Below are positions 9,119 to 18,318 of a DNA stretch of 64,000 bases, piece after piece; position 1 is the stretch's first letter, and each line of letters starts with the position of its first letter. The stretch comes from CBDDBH01 sp965225625 (lineage in GTDB: Bacteria; Pseudomonadota; Gammaproteobacteria; JADZEE01). The stretch lies in NCBI GenBank assembly GCA_965225625.1, contig CBDDBH010000023.1:62001-126000 (forward strand), given 5' to 3'. A model generated the notes under the pieces. That model saw nothing but the letters and a program-made list of their open reading frames with translations, searched no databases and was not told where the DNA came from. A program made the position numbers and the translations under genes.

Positions 9119-10126
9119 TTATGCGTAATACCGCACGAAACGCCCCTGCGGTCCATTGCCGCGTTTTACGCGCACGCAACCGGCCGCCAGGTCCATGACG
9201 ATACTGGCAATCGTGCCGGCGCGCCCGCCGGAAAAGTGTTCAGTGACGAAATAGGGGCAATTGATCGATTGTTCGCCCTCGCTGCGATCGAGAAGAATGT
9301 CCTGCATGGTTTGCATATCATGCTGCGCCACGTGGCCGAGCATCTGTTGCGCCCGCGCGTAACGCTCGTAGGTTGCCGGTAGCGTTTCGACGTTTTCGGC
9401 AGCGTTAATGAGGTAATGATTGGTGTGCAACAGGACGCCGTTGTCGGGCTTTGGGTGGTAGCTGCGCTCGCCGGCGAATTCATGGCTGTAGCAATCCCCG
9501 TAAGCATCGCCGATAAGGATATGACAGGCTTTGCCGGCTCCCGCCGCGGCCACGCGTTGCCTGGCGTCGGCCAAACTCGACGCGTCCAGAATAGCCCGCA
9601 ACAACACGTGCACCGGCACGCCGCTGGGCGAATGTTCAGCGGCCAGAAAATTCAAACACACTCCCAGCCCGTGGTTGTTAATTCCAATCTTTGCCAGCAT
9701 GCCTGCTTCGGTAAACGTAACGATCCGGTGTCCATCGGCGCGCTCGACGCTGATTAACGCGGCGAAATCTTCGGCCGCGGCCGCCCAGTCCCAGTTTTGG
9801 CCGAGCAACCGCGAACCGGCGAAGTACATCGCGGTACACTCGGGGACGGTGCTGTTCATGATCTCGGAACGCGCGTTCATCGCGTACAACTGCCAGCCTG
9901 GCAGTCCGGCACCTTCAGCGATCGCATCTATTTCAATGGCGTAATCTGCGTGATAGGCCTCGATAACGCTACGATAATCCTCCGCCAATGCACGCACGAG
10001 CGTATGCTCGAGTCCAAACAGATTTAGGTAGAAATTCACCGCGCGCTCGATGCGCGCGGCCAACAATCTGCCGTGTTGCAATCCACGGCTGTGCGCATCA
10101 CCGCCGATAACTATGTGTGGAAACAT
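9119..10126 (-). CDS. C45-family acyl-CoA:6-APA acyltransferase-like amidohydrolase
   Basis: 335 residues matching the C45 autoproteolytic Ntn-hydrolases (isopenicillin N acyltransferase family). An N-terminal GxxHxRGxQHG motif leads to the candidate processing site and nucleophile Cys97 in PECTAM. GQNWDW and the LHTNHYL block follow, as is usual in the family. Members cut or transfer acyl groups on amide nitrogens. It is the last gene of an SDR-Rieske-C45 set. Together with the nearby amidase and aminotransferase it suggests the substrate holds an amide or N-acyl bond. No signal peptide was seen. Confidence 0.75.
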   Translation of the reverse strand: MFPHIVIGGDAHSRGLQHGRLLAARIERAVNFYLNLFGLEHTLVRALAEDYRSVIEAYHADYAIEIDAIAEGAGLPGWQLYAMNARSEIMNSTVPECTAMYFAGSRLLGQNWDWAAAAEDFAALISVERADGHRIVTFTEAGMLAKIGINNHGLGVCLNFLAAEHSPSGVPVHVLLRAILDASSLADARQRVAAAGAGKACHILIGDAYGDCYSHEFAGERSYHPKPDNGVLLHTNHYLINAAENVETLPATYERYARAQQMLGHVAQHDMQTMQDILLDRSEGEQSINCPYFVTEHFSGGRAGTIASIVMDLAAGCVRVKRGNGPQGRFVRYYA

Positions 10127-10175
10127 TTCATTCGATACTCGCTGCGGCCGAGCCCTTTATTTGGGCAAGCAGCAC

Positions 10176-11294
10176 TCAGTCCGCTGCCATCATTTCGAGA
10201 TACATTTTGTGGACATCGATTATGCCGCGCTCCCGCGTGGGGTTCAGCGGACCGGGCGTAAAGTGCACAGACTCGATGCCTTGGTAATTTCGTTTAGCTA
10301 AGGCGAGGTCCTCTTCATTAGTGATGTGAAATATTTCGATCAGTTTATTCACATCATAATCGACACCCTCGACTGCGTCTTCATGCACGTACCATTCGGA
10401 AATCATCTGCGTACGGTCTACGGCGAGCGGCGTAATTTCCAGCTCGACGGCATGATCGACGAACAATACCGGGCCGCAGAACATGGGCATCACCAGGAAA
10501 CCGGCACTGAATCCGGGTTTCTGAGGCGTACCGAGAGGTTTGGTCACGACCCGTTTACCGTCCATGGAGAAGGTTTCCATCCCTTCGTATAGTGGAAAAT
10601 GCTGTCCCGAGTCGGCAAAAAAATTCTCACCATCATAATACTGCTTGAAATCGCATACGGCGGCTAACGATGAATGAGCATTACCACAGTGATAGCATTC
10701 GATACCATTCTCGACCACCGCCTTCCAATTGCACTCCATGACATAGGTTTCGCGATGGGCGAGCTTCAGTTGCTCCGAGCCGATTGCGCGCAGCTTGTCC
10801 TCGTCACAGACGGGGCCGAGCACTTTAGCGAGCGGGACAGGTTCATGTTCGTCCAGATAAACAAAAATCCATCCATACCAGACGTCGCAATGGGCCTCGT
10901 GCAAGGAGTAATCTGCGAAGGTGAAGTCGTCGCCGTCATTCGCACCGGGTGCCACCATCAGGCAACCGTCGGTGCCGTAGGTCCAGTTGTGATAGGGACA
11001 GGAAAAATTCTTCCTGGTGCCTTGCTCTTCATCGGCCAGTATTCTGGATCCGCGATGTCGGCACACATTGAAATAGGCACGCAATTTTCCAGCTTTGTCG
11101 CGCGCGATGATCATGCTTTCCGGACCGACCTGCTTGACGAAATAATCGCCCGGGTTGGGGGCCAATGAAACGTGACCGACTGACAGCCATTGGCGAGCGA
11201 ATACCTTTTTCAATTCCTGCTGGTAAATATCGTCTGACACGTAGTAATCGCGCGGAAGCGCATGTACTACGTCGGATTCAATGGTTGCCTGCAT
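10176..11294 (-). CDS. Rieske oxygenase alpha subunit (choline monooxygenase/GbcA-like)
   Basis: 372 residues from the ATG encoding MQATIE. The Rieske cluster ligands are Cys78, His80, Cys99 and His102 (CRHRG and CPYHNWTY). The mononuclear iron site is in ENGIECYHCGNAH, with the usual His-x4-His spacing. The family oxidises or N-demethylates quaternary amines and related small substrates and needs a separate reductase, absent nearby. It follows the SDR gene by 19 bases and precedes the C45 hydrolase. A close paralogue at 21989 shows this unit was duplicated. Confidence 0.85.
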   Translation of the reverse strand: MQATIESDVVHALPRDYYVSDDIYQQELKKVFARQWLSVGHVSLAPNPGDYFVKQVGPESMIIARDKAGKLRAYFNVCRHRGSRILADEEQGTRKNFSCPYHNWTYGTDGCLMVAPGANDGDDFTFADYSLHEAHCDVWYGWIFVYLDEHEPVPLAKVLGPVCDEDKLRAIGSEQLKLAHRETYVMECNWKAVVENGIECYHCGNAHSSLAAVCDFKQYYDGENFFADSGQHFPLYEGMETFSMDGKRVVTKPLGTPQKPGFSAGFLVMPMFCGPVLFVDHAVELEITPLAVDRTQMISEWYVHEDAVEGVDYDVNKLIEIFHITNEEDLALAKRNYQGIESVHFTPGPLNPTRERGIIDVHKMYLEMMAAD

Positions 11295-11313
11295 GAACGT
11301 TCTCCCAGCCATC

Positions 11314-12126
11314 CTATTTCTTGCCTAAATCGTCGTATTTACCTTCAGTAAGATGCCACCCGCCATCGATTACGATTTCAGCGCCTGTTATATAGCGCGA
11401 CTCATCGCAGGCGAGAAACAACACCAGATCAGCAACTTCCTCCGGCTCGCCCAATGCCGCAAATGGAATAGGCTTGACTGCAACTTCCTCAACCCTTTTT
11501 GTACTTACTTCGAAAGCCTCTGCAAAACTGTGAAAAAAATGTTCCAACATGGGTGTGCGAATCAAACCCGGCTGAATCGAATTGCATCTCACTCGAATGC
11601 CATCTCGACTACCTTCTAATGCAATTGATCGACTGAGTTGTTCTATCGCCGCTTTGCTAGCCCCATAGGCCAAAGAATAAGGAGAGCCGACGGAAGCAAA
11701 TACCGATGAAAAATTTACAATTGCGCCTTTTTTTTGTGCCTTCATGGCGGGAAAAACGGATTGGCAGCCAAGAAAAGTCCCGGTCAGGTTGGTTTGTATG
11801 ACCCGGTTCCAGTCAGACAGACTGGTTAACTCCAATGTCGAACGCTCTAAATCACCATCTATTCCAGCCACGTTCACAAGAACATCAATTCTAGTATGCT
11901 TTTCAAGCACGTCAGCTACAGATTTATTCCATTGCTCCTCGCTCGATATATCATGCTTTATATATCTTCCACCAATTTCATCAGCGACCGACTGTCCTTC
12001 ATCGTCCGCAATATCGAGGATGACGACTTCAGCGCCCTGTTCAGCTAATCGTCGAGCGGCGGCCGCTCCGATCCCTCGAGCGCCTCCAGTTACAATCGCG
12101 ACACACCCCTCTACGCGCCCACTCAT
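11314..12126 (-). CDS. Short-chain dehydrogenase/reductase
   Basis: 270 residues from the ATG encoding MSGRVEGC. This start is chosen because the predicted promoter (-10 at 12187-12192) leaves almost no leader for the in-frame upstream ATG at 12171, and an AGG lies 4 bases before it. The Rossmann motif GGARGIGAAAARRLAEQ, the NVAGID, NFSSVF and catalytic YGASK motifs, and a late TGAEIVIDGGW are all present, so this is a classical NAD(P)-dependent alcohol/ketone dehydrogenase. It is first in the SDR-Rieske-C45 operon. A remnant of a sister copy lies at 21813. Confidence 0.85.
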   Translation of the reverse strand: MSGRVEGCVAIVTGGARGIGAAAARRLAEQGAEVVILDIADDEGQSVADEIGGRYIKHDISSEEQWNKSVADVLEKHTRIDVLVNVAGIDGDLERSTLELTSLSDWNRVIQTNLTGTFLGCQSVFPAMKAQKKGAIVNFSSVFASVGSPYSLAYGASKAAIEQLSRSIALEGSRDGIRVRCNSIQPGLIRTPMLEHFFHSFAEAFEVSTKRVEEVAVKPIPFAALGEPEEVADLVLFLACDESRYITGAEIVIDGGWHLTEGKYDDLGKK

Positions 12127-12188
12127 TGACCTAATCCCATCTCCATCAGTGCTTTTCGATACGCGAGCCAATTGTTAATGGTTGTAAA

Positions 12189-12208
12189 TATAGGTCTGAT
12201 GTACTATA
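12189..12208. promoter_or_regulatory. Operator-like palindrome, copy 2, within divergent promoters
   Basis: TATAGGTC-TGAT-GTACTATA, matching copies at 6867 and 20619. The plus-strand promoter TTGTAA (12182-12187), 17 bases, TATATG (12205-12210) faces the amidase. The minus-strand promoter TTGACC (12210-12215), 17 bases, TATATT (12187-12192) faces the SDR operon. The palindrome occupies both spacers, so one bound regulator could control both directions. Confidence 0.65.
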
Positions 12209-12304
12209 TGGTCAACAATCCCATTAACGCAAATTGGTGAAGTCATCTGCCGAGGATCAAGCAAGGTAGTTGTCACTTTGTCTAACGACCGAGGAGCTTT
12301 GCTC

Positions 12305-13741
12305 ATGAATCTCGAAGAGTATGCATCCTACGACGGTACGGGTTTGGCCGCATTGGTCAGCAGTGGCGAAATTACCGCCTCCGAACTTGCCGAACTCGCG
12401 TTTGCTGCGATAAACAAATTGAATCCGTCGATCAATGCCGTCGTCGCTCAATACCCTGAAAGAGCAAATCCAGAGCGCGCAGCAGAATTAACGAATGGCC
12501 CGTTCAACGGTGTACCGTTTCTGGTGAAAGATCTGGTCATCCATGAGGCAGCCAAGGGGTGCTCACAAGGCAGCAGATTGGTCGATGGATACATGTACGA
12601 GCACAGCAGCGATCTCATGCAGCGTTTTATCGATGCGGGCTTCAATACCCTGGGGCGTACCGCGTCGCCAGAGCTGGGCATGAATACGACTACCGAAAAC
12701 GTGCTGCATGGCCCGACCCTCAATCCATGGGATCCGAGTCGTATGGCGGGCGGTTCGAGCGGTGGATCGGCGGCTTGTGTGGCAAGCGGAATACTGCCGA
12801 TCGCCCACGGCAACGACGGTGGGGGATCTATTCGAATTCCGGCCAGCTGTTGTGGGGTGTTCGGCTTGAAGCCTACACGTCTACGCACCCCGGTAGGACC
12901 GGATGTGCGCGAAGGACTGAGTGGTTTCGGTGTAGAACACGTAATCTCACGCACGGTTAGAGACAGCGCAGCGGTGCTTGATTTAGTGCAGGGACCCGGC
13001 CTGGGCGATCCATACATAATCCCGCCGCCGGAACAGCCGTACCTGAACGAGCTGGAAAAATCTCCGGGTCAATTACGGATCGCTTTTACTGCAAAGTCTC
13101 CATCCGGCGTAGCAGCGGATACAGAGGTCGTGGTGTCCTTGGGGGAAACCGTCGTCATGCTGCAAGACCTGGGACATATTGTCGAAGAAGCTTCGCCGAT
13201 GTGGGATCACGAAACGGTGGTCATGGCGACAGTCCGAGCATCGGCGATCGCGACTGCAGAGGCCGTGAACCACTATTGCAAGGTAACCGGTCGTACGCCC
13301 TCGCCCGATACATTGGAATCGGTGACGTTAGCATTCTATGAATACGGCATGCGAATGAAAGCAACCGAGTATTTCGAGATGCTCGCCAAAATCAACAACA
13401 TGTGCCGCGATATCGCGCCTTTCTTTGAACAATTTGACCTCTTATTAACGCCCACTTTATTGAAGCTTCCTCAGCCAATCGGTACCTACAATCAGAATGA
13501 ACCTGGTTTAGACCCGTACCAGTGGATTGACAAGATCCGTGGTTTTAGCGGATTTCCCAGTGTATTTAATGTTACCGGTCAACCCGCGATGTCAGTGCCA
13601 CTGCATCATTCGAAGGACGGCTTGCCAATTGGGATGCAGTTTGCCGCGAAATTTGCCGATGAAGCCACATTGTTTCGAATAGCCAAACAATTGGAAGATG
13701 CTCACCCGTGGGTTGATCGTCGCCCTTCAATTCGCGTCTGA
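12305..13741 (+). CDS. Amidase (amidase signature family)
   Basis: 478 residues. The ATG is 8 bases after GAGGAG. The amidase-signature core is visible: PFLVKDL with the catalytic Lys, then GGSSGGSAACVASG with the Ser cis-Ser pair, then GNDGGGSIRIPASCCGVFGLKPT. The enzyme hydrolyses a carboxamide to acid plus amine or ammonia. It has its own divergent promoter shared with the SDR-Rieske operon and so is probably coregulated. The side chain acted on cannot be told from sequence. It is cytoplasmic. Confidence 0.9.
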   Translation: MNLEEYASYDGTGLAALVSSGEITASELAELAFAAINKLNPSINAVVAQYPERANPERAAELTNGPFNGVPFLVKDLVIHEAAKGCSQGSRLVDGYMYEHSSDLMQRFIDAGFNTLGRTASPELGMNTTTENVLHGPTLNPWDPSRMAGGSSGGSAACVASGILPIAHGNDGGGSIRIPASCCGVFGLKPTRLRTPVGPDVREGLSGFGVEHVISRTVRDSAAVLDLVQGPGLGDPYIIPPPEQPYLNELEKSPGQLRIAFTAKSPSGVAADTEVVVSLGETVVMLQDLGHIVEEASPMWDHETVVMATVRASAIATAEAVNHYCKVTGRTPSPDTLESVTLAFYEYGMRMKATEYFEMLAKINNMCRDIAPFFEQFDLLLTPTLLKLPQPIGTYNQNEPGLDPYQWIDKIRGFSGFPSVFNVTGQPAMSVPLHHSKDGLPIGMQFAAKFADEATLFRIAKQLEDAHPWVDRRPSIRV

Positions 13742-13812
13742 TTTTGGAAGGCTTTTATCTGTTTTCGTTGTGCGTGGACTACGTAGTTTGAGTGACTTAT
13801 CTACGTCGGAAA

Positions 13813-14952
13813 TCAGGGTTGGGTTTGATTCTGGTCGGCAAGGATCCAGCGAAGGGCGAAGCCGGCGAACAGGCAACTGCCGAGCAGTGCATAGGCGATT
13901 GTCTGCACCCCGCCCTGATCGACCAATATGCCCCCGAGCAAGGGTCCCGATCCACCGGTCAAGACGAACATCCCCGCCATGGCGGCGGGCAGACCGCCGC
14001 CCGGATCATAATCGGCGGAAACCGCCAGATAATAAGGCAGTAAGAAGTAAACACAGGCGATTACCGCGGGCGCCGCGATGACGAACACGACGCCGACGAA
14101 AACGTGAGTGAGGGCGAACATCGCCGCTACGTGGATCAGCATCCCGTACATGAACGGCTTATGGCGGCCATAGCGCCCGCCGATGCGTGTGGCAGTCGCG
14201 CCGCCGACCAGGCCTCCTACTGCGGCCAGCGCCGCAACCAGGCCGACGATGGTCGCATCGAGAGCTGTCTTCTGCCCGATATGAATGGTGAACGGCCAGC
14301 TCATCGCCGTCGCCGTGCCCCAGGCGAATATGGCGGTGAGCAACAATGCGGCCACGGCAAATCGATTGCGGGAGACTTTGGGTGCCCGCTCGATAGTCAA
14401 GGTCGCCGGCAGATCTTTCATGAATAGACACATCAATAAACAGGCCAGCCCGATCAAACCGAATACGCCTGCTTGTCCGTATGCATGTTCCAGCGGTGGC
14501 ATTGCTGTCAGCAGCGCCACACCGGAGACAACGTTCCAGGTCGCGAGCAGACCGTACGCACGGTCGGGATCAGGGCTGGACGCGAGGACTGCGTTTGCAA
14601 CCGCAAGCACCAGACCCGCCGCACAGCCGGCGAGGGCGCGCAGGACCACGAGGAGTTCTACGGAACCTGCGGCGGCGGATGCTACCTGGCAGGCGGTGAC
14701 GATCAATCCTGCTACGTAGCAGCCCGTCTTCAACGGCAGGCGGCCGACGAATGGCGCCAACACAAATGCCGTCAATGCCATAGCGATCAATTCAACCGAC
14801 AACACCAGACCGGAGGCTGACGGCGAGAAGCCGCTGCGCTCGATGAGGGTGTGGAGTATCTCGGGCTGCGCCCACCAGCCGAATAAGGACAGGTTGTAAG
14901 CGCAGATACTGCCGACGAGTATCCGGGAACGCTGTTTTTCTTCAACGTACAT
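13813..14952 (-). CDS. MFS transporter
   Basis: About 379 residues from the ATG encoding MYVEEKQ, which sits 6 bases after AGAGGA. Around twelve hydrophobic segments, with the same opening pattern as the carriers at 2594 and 23248 (ERSGFSPSASGLVLSVEL). It is divergent from the cupin/FAD-oxidoreductase operon, so uptake of that operon's substrate is a fair guess. The gene converges on the amidase with about 70 bases between stops. Confidence 0.85.
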   Translation of the reverse strand: MYVEEKQRSRILVGSICAYNLSLFGWWAQPEILHTLIERSGFSPSASGLVLSVELIAMALTAFVLAPFVGRLPLKTGCYVAGLIVTACQVASAAAGSVELLVVLRALAGCAAGLVLAVANAVLASSPDPDRAYGLLATWNVVSGVALLTAMPPLEHAYGQAGVFGLIGLACLLMCLFMKDLPATLTIERAPKVSRNRFAVAALLLTAIFAWGTATAMSWPFTIHIGQKTALDATIVGLVAALAAVGGLVGGATATRIGGRYGRHKPFMYGMLIHVAAMFALTHVFVGVVFVIAAPAVIACVYFLLPYYLAVSADYDPGGGLPAAMAGMFVLTGGSGPLLGGILVDQGGVQTIAYALLGSCLFAGFALRWILADQNQTQP

Positions 14953-14977
14953 GTCCGATCCTCTACCTGATACTAGC

Positions 14978-15006
14978 TGGACACCGTATTCAGATTGCAC
15001 TATAAA
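14978..15006 (+). promoter_or_regulatory. Sigma70-like promoter of the cupin/FAD oxidoreductase operon
   Basis: TGGACA (14978-14983), a 17-base spacer, then TATAAA (15001-15006), about 65 bases upstream of the cupin start. Good match to consensus. The TATAGGTC palindrome is absent here, so this operon may be under different control. Confidence 0.55.
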
Positions 15007-15072
15007 GAACTCGCAACGCTAATACCAACGACCTAAACCAGGGTCGCATCTATATCACGCAGGAGACGAATA

Positions 15073-15441
15073 GTGGCTGAAGACCTCACCGTTTTTAAAC
15101 AGGACGAAACCGTCCTGACACCGATTGACTTCTTTGAGACTGACCTCGCGGTCAACGAGATTTTCGTCGACGACAAGCGACGCATCGTAATTGAAATCGT
15201 CGAAGGCGAAAGCGGTTCTTTCGAATGGCGTATTCCCGGGGAATCGATTCTGTATTTCTTCAAGGGCCGGGAAAGGATAGAAAACCTCGACACAGGCACG
15301 ACAATCGAGGCCGGCGAAGGCGACATAGTTATTTATCCGAAGGATTGTAACACCCGGGCGACGTACCTTGCGCCTACACGCGCAATGATTGTCCGCTGGA
15401 TGCCAGAGGGCGATGTACCGGGCTGGCCGACGAAGGAATAA
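15073..15441 (+). CDS. Small cupin-domain protein
   Basis: A 122-residue single-cupin protein begun by GTG, with AGGAGA upstream. The second half has the cupin layout, with a conserved-type glycine turn (TIEAGEGDIVIYPKD). The histidines that usually bind metal are mostly missing, so it may bind a ligand rather than catalyse. Similar small cupins (DUF861-like) accompany amine and sugar-acid catabolic genes. It heads an operon with two FAD oxidoreductases, 27 bases before the first. Confidence 0.6.
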   Translation: MAEDLTVFKQDETVLTPIDFFETDLAVNEIFVDDKRRIVIEIVEGESGSFEWRIPGESILYFFKGRERIENLDTGTTIEAGEGDIVIYPKDCNTRATYLAPTRAMIVRWMPEGDVPGWPTKE

Positions 15442-15468
15442 CCGGCCAACGCAGCGACACTTGATACC

Positions 15469-16826
15469 ATGAGTAACGTTACCCTGCCGCCGACCAGGAT
15501 TACGCCTTTTGGAAAGGTCCGGACGGCGACTGTCGCAGCCAGCGATAAGCTGCCCAAAGAATCAGACGTCGTAATCATCGGCGCGGGGCAAGCGGTCTGA
15601 TGGCGGCATGGTTCCTAGTGCGTAACGGCCTAAGCGTGACAATTTGCGAGAAGGGCGAAGTCGGAGGCGAGTCTTCAGGGCGAGCATTCGGCTGGATCTC
15701 CGGCCTGTTACTGGATCCCTCCAAAATGGAGCTCTCGATCCAAAGTTTGCGTCTGTGGGGGGAGATCCAACAGGAAATCGAAGTGGGGTATCGCGTTGGC
15801 GGGCTGTGCTATCTCGGCTCCAGCGACGAGGAGATGTCCTACTACGAGGGTTGGCTGAACTCGGTGCGAGAATCGGGTTACCCAGGTGTTTCGGTACTAG
15901 ATTCGGCAGGCGTAGCCGCCCGGTTTCCGTCGGCGACCAAACGTTGGCGCGGCGGCATCCTCGGCGCCCAGGACGGCAGTATTGAACCGAAGCTCGCCGC
16001 TCCGGAAATCGCGAGAGCGCTACGGGGAAAAGGTGTTCGCATCGTCCAACAATGTGCGGTGCGTGGCATCGAAAAGTCTGCCGGGCGCGTCAGCGGCGTG
16101 TATACCGAACATGGCATCATTAAAGCACAGACGGTGCTGTTCGCCGGCTATTTCTGGTCGCGACTGTTTTGCGGCAACCTGGGCATCGATGTCCCCCAAC
16201 TCTACGCCATCATGACGATGGGCAATGCCGCAAATATTGTCGATGGACCCGTTGGCAACGGCGGCCAGGAGGATTGGGCCTGGCGCCGCCAAATAGACGG
16301 ATCGTATTCACTGGGAACGCTGAGGGGACAACGCGTACCGGTCACCCGAGATTCAATTCGGTTGTTTTCAAAATTCGTCCCGATGATGAAAGCTGAGGCA
16401 GCAAATGTTCGCAAGACAATCGGCAGGGACGCGTGGCGTGATTTGATGTTTCCACGGAAGTGGCGTTGTGATCAAAAAACAATCTTTGAAACGGTACGAG
16501 TATTTGATCCCCCTACTGACGATCACGTCCCTGATGGCTCGCTACGACTGAACTCGGGTAATTTCTCCGGATATGACAATGCGATTCTGAAGGAAACTTG
16601 GGCCGGGGCGATAACGATAACGCCGGATAATGTCCCAATTGCGTCTGCCGTGGCAGAACTGCCTGGATTCTATCTCGTCACAGGTGGTTCGTACGGATTG
16701 ACCTGGGCTCCTGCATTGGGAAGAATGATGGCGCAGCTAATCATGAACGAGACCCCTCAGCTGGATCCGCAGCCTTATCGCTTGAACCGGTTTTTTGACG
16801 GTTCGCCGATTGTGGTAAAGCCTTGA
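15469..16826 (+). pseudogene. FAD-dependent oxidoreductase (DAO family), one frameshift in the FAD motif
   Basis: An ATG at 15469 opens MSNVTLPPTR and reads to DVVIIGAG, then meets a stop at 15598. From about 15588 the next frame gives ASGLMAAWFLVRNGL and continues for about 410 residues. One extra G in the GGGG run at 15585-15588 joins them into a normal GAGASGL dinucleotide fold and a protein of about 450 residues. The family oxidises amino acids or secondary amines. The next gene is its tandem paralogue. The break may be a sequencing error, since everything downstream is intact. Confidence 0.8.
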
Positions 16827-16866
16827 CGAAATTAGGTTCGCCCACCGATAGTTTGCGCCGACGATC

Positions 16867-18297
16867 ATGACCTTGTTTTCTCGTAGCAATCAGTTGATTA
16901 GAAGCGGTATTGGATTAGTCGGCGCTGGTGCGGCTGTCGCTTCCAACCTGGGTCAACCAGGCGGCTCTCTCGTTAAAGGCGTTTCGCGGGCGCGACACAT
17001 TCAAAGCAATGATACTGTCCCAACTGAGGCCGACGTAGTTGTTATCGGCGGTGGTTTGGTAGGCTGTGCGGCTGCCTTGACCCTGGCGGAACGGGGCGTA
17101 TCCGTCGTACTTTGCGAAAAAGGCGTCGTCGCCGGTGAAGCGTCAGGTCGGGCACTGGGCGTCATCGAGGGCTTGTTTCTTGATCCGATCAAACTCGAGT
17201 TGATCGATCGGTCAAAGCACCTTTGGGCATCGATGAACGAACGTGTTGGAACGGATACCGGTTACCAGCCATCAGGCGTGCTTTTGCTGTTTCAAAGCGA
17301 ACAGGAAGGTACGTCGGCCGAACATTGGCTGCAACAAGCCGCTACCTGTTCCGTTGAACAAGGCCAGATGTGGTCAGCAAATCAGGTACGTAATATCGTC
17401 GGCGAAGGGCCGGTGCGGTGGTCGGGGGGCCTGTTGGGGCCTACCGAGGCGTCGGTCGAACCGAAACTGGCTGCGCCGGCGATGGCGGAGGCGGCACAAC
17501 GCCGCGGCGCAATAATCCTACAACAATGCGCGGCACGTGGAGTTGAAACCCGGGCGGGGAAGATCGAAGCTGTTGTGACTGAACGTGGCCGCATAACAAC
17601 CCCAACCGTGGTTCTCGCGGGCGGGGTTTGGTCACCGCTATTTGCCCGCAGTCTTGGAATCGAGCTTCCCCAATTTCAAGCCTATGCCAACGTGTTGAGC
17701 ATTGACCCTCTACCCGGTCCTGACAAGTGTGTTTCGGGGAACGCCGTAAGCTGTCGCCGCGAATTGGATGGCGGGTACTCGGTTTGCACGGTGAACGCCG
17801 CCGCGCCGGTTACCCCTGACACTTTAAGATGCTTGCCGAGATTGCTGCCTGTCTTAGGGAACATGGGTGGCCAATTGGACCCCATTTTTAGTGCCAGCAC
17901 GTTCTACCGAGAATTGCGCCATCTCAGATCCTGGTCATTGGATGGAAAATCACCTTTCGAAGAAGTCAGGATACTCCAACCGGAATTACGCGAGCGGCGT
18001 CTGGAAACATTGTTGGTAAATCTAAGGCAGACGTTTCCGGCGTTTGCACAGGCAAATGTACGCGAGAAATGGGGCGGCGCGTTGGTCAGTACGCTCGATA
18101 ATATGCCGGTAATTTCATCGGTCGACTCCTTACCCGGTCTGTTTCTGGGAACCGGCTTTTACTATGGCCTGACGATGGCACCGGCCGCCGGTGAAGCGCT
18201 CGCGGATCTTGTTACCGGTGAAACGCCAAAGATTGACCTGCAGCCATACCGCTACGAACGGTTTATCGACGGAACGGAACTGATTTTTCGCGACTAG
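16867..18297 (+). CDS. FAD-dependent oxidoreductase (DAO family), tandem paralogue
   Basis: 476 residues with the FAD-binding motif DVVVIGGGLVGCAAALTLAERG at about 57-78, an acidic strand end (CEKGVVAGE) and the C-terminal GTGFYYGLTMAPAAGE that closes the FAD site. It aligns along its length with the preceding gene: both have SGRA.G, EPKLAAP and DNMP/DNVP motifs. A 55-residue N-terminal extension with a short hydrophobic patch is present here but not in the sister. Together with the cupin this is a three-gene operon. A likely role is oxidation of an N-alkyl amine or amino acid released by the Rieske enzymes, by inference. Confidence 0.8.
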   Translation: MTLFSRSNQLIRSGIGLVGAGAAVASNLGQPGGSLVKGVSRARHIQSNDTVPTEADVVVIGGGLVGCAAALTLAERGVSVVLCEKGVVAGEASGRALGVIEGLFLDPIKLELIDRSKHLWASMNERVGTDTGYQPSGVLLLFQSEQEGTSAEHWLQQAATCSVEQGQMWSANQVRNIVGEGPVRWSGGLLGPTEASVEPKLAAPAMAEAAQRRGAIILQQCAARGVETRAGKIEAVVTERGRITTPTVVLAGGVWSPLFARSLGIELPQFQAYANVLSIDPLPGPDKCVSGNAVSCRRELDGGYSVCTVNAAAPVTPDTLRCLPRLLPVLGNMGGQLDPIFSASTFYRELRHLRSWSLDGKSPFEEVRILQPELRERRLETLLVNLRQTFPAFAQANVREKWGGALVSTLDNMPVISSVDSLPGLFLGTGFYYGLTMAPAAGEALADLVTGETPKIDLQPYRYERFIDGTELIFRD

Positions 18298-18318
18298 AGG
18301 GAGGAAGTAGATGCGCGC

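Noticed and set aside
12127..12171. Upstream ATG at 12171 as the SDR start
   Set aside because: It would lie about 9 bases from the predicted transcript start, and the extra residues do not match the SDR family.
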